This document shows positions 1-4,925 of a DNA stretch of 8,714 bases, one piece after another; the stretch's first letter is position 1; the number at the start of each line of letters is the position of its first letter. The position numbers and the translations under genes were made by a program. The DNA is from Pseudomonadota bacterium (GTDB taxonomy: Bacteria > Desulfobacterota > Syntrophobacteria > Syntrophobacterales > Syntrophobacteraceae): positions 1-8,714 of the forward strand of contig JAEZXS010000125.1 in assembly GCA_023442755.1 (NCBI GenBank), read 5' to 3'. The notes under the pieces were generated by a model. The model made no database searches and was not told the DNA's origin. It saw only the letters and a list, made by a program, of their open reading frames with translations.

Positions 1-572
1 AACGCAAGCTTCGAGAGCAGATGCTGATGGGCTCGGACAGTGGGACTCACCAGCGCAAACAGGGTGTCAACGGGGCGGCCGTCTTCGGCGCCGAAATCAA
101 TGGCGTTTTCAAGGAAACACAGGGTAATCGTGGAGTGCGGAATATGGAGCACTATAGGGTGACGCACGTGGGGGATTGCAATGCCGTCCCCGATGGCGGT
201 CGAACCGAGGGATTCCCTCGCCAGCAGCACCTGGTACAGAAAATCGGGATTGAGTTCCTGCGGCAGAGGGATCAGGTGAACCACGGCGTTGAGCACAGAG
301 GCTTTATCCGTCCCGCCTACATGGTGGAAAATTCCGCCCAGCTTCAGAGCTTCATCGAAGCGCGGCGGCTGTTCGCCCCCGGCAGGTTCCGTCATGCCTT
401 CGGCCGACAGGTTTATCCTGTGCTCTGTAGCCCATTCCAGCAATTCAGATCGATTGAATCGATACTGCTCGTTTATCAACCGGGATGGCAGATTTCTCTG
501 CCTGATCCAGCGAAAAATCGTCTTTTCAGAGACATTGAAGATGCCTGCGGCATCCTTGACGCCAAGATGCAT
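1..572 (-). CDS. HTH domain fused to PTS EIIA-Ntr (PtsN-like) domain, 3' end cut by window edge
   Basis: This is a 190-codon open frame that reaches the window edge without a stop. Residues 3-50 form an excisionase/MerR-type helix-turn-helix (GVKDAAGIFNVSEKTIFRWI, then an R-x-F-x-x-S-E-L-x-E-W ending typical of these domains). After a linker at about 51-70 comes an EIIA type-2 domain. It has GSTAIGDGIAIPH with the phospho-accepting histidine at residue 135, IDFGAEDGRPVDTLFALVSP at about 158-177, and H182/H184 near the cut end. In PtsN proteins this histidine takes phosphate from NPr and signals nitrogen, carbon or potassium status; the HTH suggests a phosphorylation-controlled DNA-binding regulator (inference). 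The ATG at 572 is preceded by an AGG 6 nt away, and I see no in-frame upstream ATG. Probably about 30-40 C-terminal residues lie outside the window. It may have its own promoter, being 255 nt from the dehydrogenase gene. Confidence 0.88.
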   Translation of the reverse strand, partial: MHLGVKDAAGIFNVSEKTIFRWIRQRNLPSRLINEQYRFNRSELLEWATEHRINLSAEGMTEPAGGEQPPRFDEALKLGGIFHHVGGTDKASVLNAVVHLIPLPQELNPDFLYQVLLARESLGSTAIGDGIAIPHVRHPIVLHIPHSTITLCFLENAIDFGAEDGRPVDTLFALVSPTVRAHQHLLSKLA

Positions 573-611
573 TTCAAACCTGCTTCCATTAAATCCTTTA
601 AACAAAGAACA

Positions 612-630
612 GGGCGCAGAAAATGCGCCC
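612..630 (-). terminator. Hairpin followed by T-rich tract, candidate intrinsic terminator
   Basis: A perfect 7-bp GC-rich stem (GGGCGCA at 612-618 with TGCGCCC at 624-630) encloses a 5-nt loop. Read on the minus strand it is followed by TGTTCTTTGTT (611 to 601), as expected for a Rho-independent terminator in that direction. On the plus strand no T tract follows. It lies about 200 nt after the dehydrogenase stop and 40 nt before the HTH-EIIA start, so it could end the upstream operon or act as an attenuator in the leader of the HTH-EIIA gene. Confidence 0.55.
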
Positions 631-642
631 AACAGATTCTCT

Positions 643-648
643 TGTCAA
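643..648 (-). promoter_or_regulatory. Possible -35 element upstream of HTH-EIIA gene
   Basis: The minus strand carries a perfect TTGACA about 70 nt upstream of the HTH-EIIA start codon. The hexamer 17 nt downstream (CATTTT, inside the hairpin at 612-630) is a poor -10 match, so this is only a candidate promoter. A consensus -35 can occur by chance, but it lies in AT-rich intergenic DNA where a promoter for this gene would be expected. Confidence 0.25.
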
Positions 649-745
649 GTAATAATTCTTGCGGTCATTGGTAATCGAATGGAGGCTTGCGGCAGGAAAG
701 CGGGTTGAGAAGAGGGAAGGGGGCAGCGATTCAGATGAAATCGCA

Positions 746-793
746 CGGGATGGAGCGTGCCTGGAGCGGATGCGTGAGGCGCACTCCATCCCG
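746..793. repeat. Long imperfect inverted repeat downstream of the dehydrogenase gene
   Basis: Arms of 15 nt at 746-760 and 779-793 pair with one mismatch (756/783) and one G-T wobble (758/781) around an 18-nt loop. The core is GGGATGGAG with CTCCATCCC. It begins about 35 nt past the dehydrogenase stop on the minus strand. No strong T tract follows on either strand, so it is better described as a stable 3'-end hairpin or a REP-like element than as a canonical terminator. Confidence 0.5.
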
Positions 794-827
794 GAGGCGT
801 CAAAAACGTTCGAACTTCGGCCGGGTT

Positions 828-1592
828 TCACGAGCGTGCCAGGTTTGCCGGTCCCAGGCCGACCTGGTTAGTCGGAAAGATGACCAGTTCCTGGATGTTG
901 ACGTGGGGAGGCCGGTCCAGGCACCAGAAGACCGCATCAGCGATATCTTCCGCCTGCAGCGGCGAAAAGCCTTCATAGACCGCTTTGGCTTCTTCTTCGT
1001 TCTCGAGGCGCACCAGGCTGAAATCCGTCTCGGTGATGCCCGGTTCAATGGTGGTTACGCGGATGTTCTTCCCCATGAGGTCCATTCGGATGCCTTCGCT
1101 GATAGCGCGCACCGCGAATTTCGTTGCGCAGTATACGACGCCTCCGGGTAGCAGCCAGCGTCCGGCCACCGAACCGATATTGACGATGTGTCCCTGGTTG
1201 CGTTCCACCATGTACGGGAGCACGAGGCGGGTCATGTAGAGCAGGCCTTTTACGTTGGTATCGATCATCTGCTCCCAGTCAGCAATGGCTGCCTGGTGCA
1301 TCGGCCGTGCACCTTTCGCGAGCCCAGCGTTATTTACGAGGATCGAAACCCTGGACATCAGCGCAGACCGCTGCTCGATGGCCGCCCGGCACTCTTCCTG
1401 GTTGCGCACGTCAAACGCTATTGGTTCGACCTGGACCCCGCAGTCGCCTTCGAGTTCCCTTCTCAAGGCTTTCAGACGGTCTTCCCTGCGGGCCGTTATA
1501 ATGAGATGCACCCCGGAGGCCGCCAGTTTTCTTGCAATGGCTCTTCCCAGACCCGATGACGCGCCGGTAACGAGTGCCCACGATCCCAGCAT
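828..1592 (-). CDS. Short-chain dehydrogenase/reductase, YdfG-like, probably NADP-dependent
   Basis: The 254-residue length is typical of classical SDR enzymes, which catalyse NAD(P)-linked oxidation or reduction of hydroxyl/carbonyl groups in the cytoplasm. Visible motifs are the cofactor loop TGASSGLG (9-16), R35-R36 after the second strand (favours NADP), D61, NNAG (87-90), structural N113, catalytic S141, the Y154-x-x-x-K158 pair in YCATK, and PG at 184-185. The C-terminal HVNIQELVIFPTNQ resembles the YdfG 3-hydroxy-acid/serine dehydrogenase branch, but the substrate cannot be read from sequence. The ATG at 1592 has a strong GGGGAGGA Shine-Dalgarno site about 5 nt upstream. The gene begins 55 nt after the DHH-CBS stop on the same strand, so the two are probably cotranscribed. 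No shared pathway is obvious. Confidence 0.93.
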   Translation of the reverse strand: MLGSWALVTGASSGLGRAIARKLAASGVHLIITARREDRLKALRRELEGDCGVQVEPIAFDVRNQEECRAAIEQRSALMSRVSILVNNAGLAKGARPMHQAAIADWEQMIDTNVKGLLYMTRLVLPYMVERNQGHIVNIGSVAGRWLLPGGVVYCATKFAVRAISEGIRMDLMGKNIRVTTIEPGITETDFSLVRLENEEEAKAVYEGFSPLQAEDIADAVFWCLDRPPHVNIQELVIFPTNQVGLGPANLARS

Positions 1593-1647
1593 GGAGTCCT
1601 CCCCGTGGTTGAAGTAGAGTTGTGGTTGCAGCCGACTTGGACGGGTG

Positions 1648-2946
1648 TCAATCAGGTATCAGGTCGTAGTAGTAGATCATGGCGTCGGAGCGGGAGATAA
1701 TCCCGATGACCCGGTCGTTGTCAACCACCGGAAGGCGCCCGATATCGTGCCTTATGAGGATTCGCATCGCTTCGGCCACGCTGTGCTTGGGCGTCACCGT
1801 CACGACGTTTCGGGACATGAAGGCCTTTACGGGCGAACGCCTCTGGGCCTCTTTCGTCAGCTTGGCCAAATCGCGCCGTGAGATGATCCCGACCAGCCTG
1901 TCCCCCTCCATAACGGGCATTCCGGAGTAGTTCTTCTCGTTCAGAATTGCCGCTACCTGTTCGACAGGAGCGTCGGGGGAGACTCCCTCCACGGGGAAGG
2001 ACATGAGGTCGCTGATCTGGACAGGCATCTGCCGGTAGTCCTTCATCGCTTCCATGAGCCATGTTTCGACGCCGTCGAGCGAATCCGACGCAACCATCGC
2101 AGACCCGGCCGCCGCATGGCCGCCGCCCCCCATTATCCGCATCACGGCCCCGACGTCGAAGCGGTCGATATCGCTTCTCCCGATCACCATGCAGCGATTC
2201 TTCTGATTGTCTTTGAAAATGCCGAAGGCAATGTCAACGTTCACGACGCTCCGGTACATGCTCACCACTTCTGCAAGCTCCGGAACGTGGCCTTCGATTT
2301 CGATCTTGCCGATGCTCATTTTGTAGCCGTTGAAGCTGACGCGTTTTGCATTTGCAAGCAGTTGAAACAGGATCTCTTTCTGTTTAGGGCCGTAGGTGGG
2401 ACGCAGGATGGTCTGAATGATCTTCAGGTCCGCTTTCTTCTCAAGGAGAAAGGCTGCGGCGCGCAGGTCCCTCGGCGTCGTCGAGGGGAAAGTGAGGTGG
2501 CCCGTATCTTCGTAAATTCCGGCAAGAAAAAGCGTAGCATGGATCGGCGTCAGGTCCGAGCCCTTTTCCTTCAGCATCTCGACAAGGACAGTGGTTGCCG
2601 CGCCGAGTTGCTCGTTGTGATACAGGGCGGCTTCGATATCCCCCGGTCCCGGATGGTGGTCATAGACATGAACTTCCAGGTCGGCTCGCTTCATGAGAGC
2701 ACCGACCCCTTCCAGGCGTCCCCATCGGTTGGCGTCCACCACGATCAGCCTGTGAATCTTCTGCGGGTCGAGGTTTTTCATCTTTTCGCAGGAAAAGAAG
2801 TCCTTGTGGATGGACAGAAAGCCGTGAACATTCGGGTTAATGCTGGTCGGCAGGATCAGTTTGGCATTTTCATACAGCATCGAGGCGGCGATGAGTGATG
2901 CCAGGGCATCGAAATCGACATTCTTATGGGGGATAATGACCTGCAA
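1648..2946 (-). CDS. DHH/DHHA1 phosphoesterase with two C-terminal CBS domains
   Basis: A 432-residue soluble protein. Residues 1-150 carry the DHH metal-binding set: H7-x-x-x-D11-x-D13, D71, D96-H97-H98 and E146-D147-T148-G149. The DHHA1 substrate-binding motif GGGGHAAAGSA is at 273-283. Two CBS domains follow at about 308-365 and 372-430; CBS pairs commonly bind adenine nucleotides as regulators. The DHH-DHHA1 core suggests a manganese-dependent phosphodiesterase on small nucleic acids or cyclic dinucleotides (family knowledge; the substrate is not shown). The same DHH-CBS arrangement is known as the N-terminal half of some A-adding tRNA nucleotidyltransferases, but here the frame stops right after the second CBS domain and the next gene is a dehydrogenase. 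The start is TTG at 2946: a TGA lies in frame five codons upstream, H7 requires this N-terminus, and AAAGGA sits 7 nt before it. Confidence 0.92.
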   Translation of the reverse strand: MQVIIPHKNVDFDALASLIAASMLYENAKLILPTSINPNVHGFLSIHKDFFSCEKMKNLDPQKIHRLIVVDANRWGRLEGVGALMKRADLEVHVYDHHPGPGDIEAALYHNEQLGAATTVLVEMLKEKGSDLTPIHATLFLAGIYEDTGHLTFPSTTPRDLRAAAFLLEKKADLKIIQTILRPTYGPKQKEILFQLLANAKRVSFNGYKMSIGKIEIEGHVPELAEVVSMYRSVVNVDIAFGIFKDNQKNRCMVIGRSDIDRFDVGAVMRIMGGGGHAAAGSAMVASDSLDGVETWLMEAMKDYRQMPVQISDLMSFPVEGVSPDAPVEQVAAILNEKNYSGMPVMEGDRLVGIISRRDLAKLTKEAQRRSPVKAFMSRNVVTVTPKHSVAEAMRILIRHDIGRLPVVDNDRVIGIISRSDAMIYYYDLIPD

Positions 2947-2984
2947 GCTCGGATCCTTTCATGTTGCATAATTGGATATACAGC

Positions 2985-2990
2985 TTTATA
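2985..2990 (-). promoter_or_regulatory. Possible -10 element for the DHH-CBS gene
   Basis: The minus strand of this AT-rich 134-nt gap reads TATAAA at 2990-2985, about 40 nt before the TTG start, which would give a short leader containing the AAAGGA ribosome site. A partner -35 is weak (TTTATG, about 19 nt upstream), so this is only a candidate. It does fit the DHH-CBS gene starting a transcription unit separate from the small gene at 3081-3335. Confidence 0.25.
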
Positions 2991-3038
2991 CGTCATTTCC
3001 CGAATTTCTCATAAACACGATCGAATATACAGGAAGAA

Positions 3039-3070
3039 ATACCGGATACCGGGGGCCCCGCCGGGGGCGG
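3039..3070. repeat. Tandem 7-bp repeat next to a very GC-rich structured block
   Basis: ATACCGG occurs twice in tandem (3039-3045 and 3046-3052). It merges into an almost pure G/C block to 3070 that can fold in several short ways, for example CCGCC/GGCGG or CCCC/GGGG on the minus strand. It lies 11 nt past the stop of the 84-aa gene. On the minus strand it is followed by a moderately T-rich stretch, so it may help end that transcript, but it is not a clean intrinsic terminator. Confidence 0.3.
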
Positions 3071-3080
3071 TTCACTCGTC

Positions 3081-3335
3081 TCAGCCGCCCTGCGTCCATT
3101 CGGACGCTTCGGGTGCTTCGAGCGGTTCTTCACGCTCCGACCACAGACCGTCAGCATTCTTATAGTCGTATAAGTCGGTGTCCCGGAATCTGACAAGAAA
3201 CGGGTTCCTGCCGAAATGCACCGCAACCGGGCACGGGGTGCAGTGCACCGGTTCCTTCTTCCCCCTGATCGATTGCAAATCTCCCGTGTACTCATACCAA
3301 CCCGATTCCACCGGTTTCTTTTCTGTCCATGTCAT
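3081..3335 (-). CDS. Small conserved-looking hypothetical protein, 84 aa
   Basis: I do not recognise a named family with confidence. The protein begins MTWTEKKPVESGWYEYTG and has FGRNPFLVRFRDTDLYDYKN at about 41-60, giving an aromatic-rich, beta-prone composition. Cysteines are at 32 and 35, and there is no signal peptide or membrane segment. The W-x-x-K-x-P-x-x-x-G-W-Y opening recalls small DUF551-like proteins, a weak similarity only. The ATG at 3335 is chosen because GGGGAGGT sits 6 nt upstream. A longer in-frame start 12 codons earlier would bury that site inside the gene. It lies on the same strand as its neighbours with gaps of 107 and 134 nt, so it may be transcribed alone. Confidence 0.65.
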   Translation of the reverse strand: MTWTEKKPVESGWYEYTGDLQSIRGKKEPVHCTPCPVAVHFGRNPFLVRFRDTDLYDYKNADGLWSEREEPLEAPEASEWTQGG

Positions 3336-3442
3336 CTGCAGACCTCCCCGCCTTATTTGCCCACCAATCAACTTAATTCATTTTGCCGTCTGGTGCATAC
3401 AACAATTTGAAATGATTCAGTAAATTGGAATCGCCAACCCGG

Positions 3443-3619
3443 CTAATCTCGGATGATCCATTTGAAGTCGTTTGTGGTTTTTTCGGGGAAAAAGCAGAGA
3501 CACCTGAAAACGATGAATTCCTTCCACGAAGGGAATCGACGTAGTTCCTCCTCCTCGTAGCTGAACGAAAAATGGCTGCGGGTTCCGTCTGTCCATATTA
3601 CATAGCATGTAGCGTGCAT
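3443..3619 (-). CDS. Small hypothetical protein, 58 aa
   Basis: No family is recognised. The product is short, aromatic and charged: MHATCYVIWTDG at the start, an acidic-aromatic FSYEEEEL at about 19-26, a Cys-x-Cys (40-42) in a hydrophobic patch, and FKWIIRD at the end. It has no clear signal peptide or transmembrane helix. The ATG at 3619 is preferred because AGGAG lies 6 nt upstream; the in-frame ATG at 3643 has no ribosome site. An overlapping longer frame (3417-3695) is less protein-like. The gene sits 115 nt after the DUF2802-like gene and 107 nt before the 84-aa gene, between the flagellar cluster and the metabolic genes. The support is the ribosome site and plausible composition only. 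Confidence 0.5.
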   Translation of the reverse strand: MHATCYVIWTDGTRSHFSFSYEEEELRRFPSWKEFIVFRCLCFFPEKTTNDFKWIIRD

Positions 3620-3664
3620 GGCTCTCTCCTGTTCTCGTCTCATTATGACGATCGGGGAGCCGTT

Positions 3665-3688
3665 CGGGACTACAGCGGCGCAGTCCCG
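3665..3688. repeat. Hairpin after the last flagellar-cluster gene
   Basis: A 7-bp perfect stem (CGGGACT at 3665-3671 with AGTCCCG at 3682-3688) encloses a 10-nt GC-rich loop, about 46 nt past the stop of the DUF2802-like gene. No T tract follows on either strand. It may mark or stabilise the 3' end of the flagellar transcript, but it is not a canonical terminator. Confidence 0.35.
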
Positions 3689-3734
3689 GACGCATGGGTA
3701 ATGAGCCGGAATCGGGCGGGGGGAGGGCAGGGGG

Positions 3735-4244
3735 TTAGGAAGAAATCTTTTGAAGGCTCAAGATCAATTCGACTTCTCCGAGGGGCTTCTTCAGGTTTTT
3801 GGCGATTTCCGCCGCATTCAATCCCCTATTGGCGAGATAGGCGATTCTTTTAGTGTCTCCGTTTTTTGTCCGTGGCTGCCCAATGGATGGAGCCGGGGCG
3901 GCTTTGGGGGACTCTGCATATTGTCTCAGCAGGCTCTCCAACCGATCACAGTGCTCCTGTGCATTCCGTATGCGCTGATCAAGCTTTGCCGTAATCTGCT
4001 GGATAAGGTCCTGGCGTTGTTCCAGGTTCTTTTCGAATTCTTTTGAAATTGCCGTGGTCTGTTCTATGATCTCCTGGAAGGAATCAATGAGCTTCCCATC
4101 GCTTTTCGGGGCCTTCGGCCGTTTTCTGCCGGCAAGCACTGCCGCTGCAGCAGCAAGCAGTACCAGGATCAGGATGTCGAGGCCAATCTGGAAGTAGCCG
4201 CTCAGACTGGAAGGGTTTTCGAACAGGTGGTGAAGAAATTCCAT
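3735..4244 (-). CDS. DUF2802-like membrane protein with coiled coil and C-terminal HTH-like segment
   Basis: A 169-residue protein in three parts. A hydrophobic helix at about 18-38 (IGLDILILVLLAAAAAVLAG) ends in a basic cluster, suggesting a single membrane anchor with the rest in the cytoplasm. A long polar, heptad-like stretch rich in E, Q, K and L at about 50-110 is a likely coiled coil. A C-terminal helix-turn-helix-like piece (134-166, containing GLNAAEIAKNLKKPLGEVEL) resembles the conserved end of DUF2802-type proteins often found in flagellar loci. No biochemical role is established to my knowledge. A function in flagellar assembly or regulation is inferred from position, 12 nt after the FliL-like gene. 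The ribosome site AAAGG lies in that short gap. The HTH-like part may mediate protein contacts rather than DNA binding. Confidence 0.75.
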   Translation of the reverse strand: MEFLHHLFENPSSLSGYFQIGLDILILVLLAAAAAVLAGRKRPKAPKSDGKLIDSFQEIIEQTTAISKEFEKNLEQRQDLIQQITAKLDQRIRNAQEHCDRLESLLRQYAESPKAAPAPSIGQPRTKNGDTKRIAYLANRGLNAAEIAKNLKKPLGEVELILSLQKISS

Positions 4245-4256
4245 TCACTTCGCCTT

Positions 4257-4901
4257 TCAAAGATTTTCAACCTGGGTCAGCCGGATGATATCGGCATGGC
4301 TTTGGGGCAATTTGACCTTGATGAAATTGAGAAGGTCTTTTTCGACCACCGCCTGCCACATTTTCAAGGTGTTTCGGGACGTGTTCTGTTTGAGCAGGAA
4401 ACCGTATACCGTCTCGCGAAAGAGCACGTTCTGTTCTTTGAAGTTCTGGAAAGCCGACGGGCTGTGAAAACACAGCTCCATGCGGAACATCGTGAGCGTT
4501 TTCTGATTTTCGACTTCGTTGTAGACGAGAAAATCGATGGTATCGCGAAAGTCCGGGATTGGGATCGGGCGTTTGATGTTGGTAATCGGTTTTACCTTTT
4601 CTGTGTGATCCTCAAAATACTGGCTGACGGTGGGCCAGAAGACAAAGATGCCCGCTGCACCCAGCAACAGGAGCAAAACGGGAGCGCCGATCAGGAGCAC
4701 TTTTTTCGTGCGGCGCTTTTTCCCCTCGTTGCCCCCCCCGGCTTCAGAGTTGAGGAGATTGGGATCGGCTCCGCCTCCAGCGCCGCCCGCTTTCCCGGGC
4801 GAACCGTCTGCACCGGCGCCGGATGAGCCCCCGGAAGACTTCTTTTTCCCGCCGTGGATCTGGTCGCGCTGGAGTGTCTTTTTTTTGAGTTCACCCGCCA
4901 T
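4257..4901 (-). CDS. FliL-like flagellar basal-body-associated membrane protein
   Basis: A 214-residue type II membrane protein. The N-terminal cytoplasmic tail (1-65) is lysine-rich and then strikingly glycine/alanine/serine-rich (17-58). KKRRTKK is followed by one transmembrane helix at about 67-90 and a periplasmic domain at 91-214. That domain has the FliL-like pattern of a beta strand (TLTMFRMELCF), an acidic/aromatic helix (VLFRETVYGFLLKQN) and a second amphipathic helix (MWQAVVEKDLLNFI). FliL proteins surround the stator and help motor output or stator placement. It is longer than typical FliL (about 150-180 aa) because of the Gly-rich tail, and it lacks the usual FVVQ-like ending, so assignment is by architecture and by position 24 nt after fliA. 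AGGA lies about 9 nt before the ATG. A function-unknown flagellar accessory protein is the alternative. Confidence 0.65.
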   Translation of the reverse strand: MAGELKKKTLQRDQIHGGKKKSSGGSSGAGADGSPGKAGGAGGGADPNLLNSEAGGGNEGKKRRTKKVLLIGAPVLLLLLGAAGIFVFWPTVSQYFEDHTEKVKPITNIKRPIPIPDFRDTIDFLVYNEVENQKTLTMFRMELCFHSPSAFQNFKEQNVLFRETVYGFLLKQNTSRNTLKMWQAVVEKDLLNFIKVKLPQSHADIIRLTQVENL

Positions 4902-4925
4902 TTATCGTTCTTCCTGCAGAAGTTC

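Noticed and set aside
21..674. 217-aa plus-strand open frame
   Set aside because: It is antisense to the HTH-EIIA gene, whose motifs (GIAIPH, HTH) are clear on the minus strand. The plus-strand translation has no recognisable domain.
598..831. 77-aa minus-strand frame starting with GTG overlapping the dehydrogenase stop
   Set aside because: It has no ribosome site, a biased Ser/Arg composition, and runs through both intergenic hairpins.
1593..1647. Possible leftover of a PolyA_pol domain after the CBS domains
   Set aside because: Only 55 nt separate the stop from the dehydrogenase start, and no related sequence is visible in any frame.
2116..2898. 260-aa plus-strand open frame
   Set aside because: It is a shadow of the DHH-CBS gene in high-GC DNA; the minus strand carries every catalytic motif.
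2993..3295. 100-aa minus-strand frame overlapping the 84-aa gene
   Set aside because: It is Arg/Ser-rich, lacks a ribosome site and extends into the GC block. The 84-aa frame has a strong ribosome site and better composition.
3336..3442. AT-rich gap checked for a promoter of the 84-aa gene
   Set aside because: TTGTTG and AATGAA-like hexamers are present, but no pair matches a sigma-70 or sigma-28 consensus well enough to call.
3417..3695. 92-aa minus-strand frame overlapping the 58-aa gene
   Set aside because: It has no ribosome site and spans the 3665-3688 hairpin. The 58-aa frame has AGGAG at good spacing.
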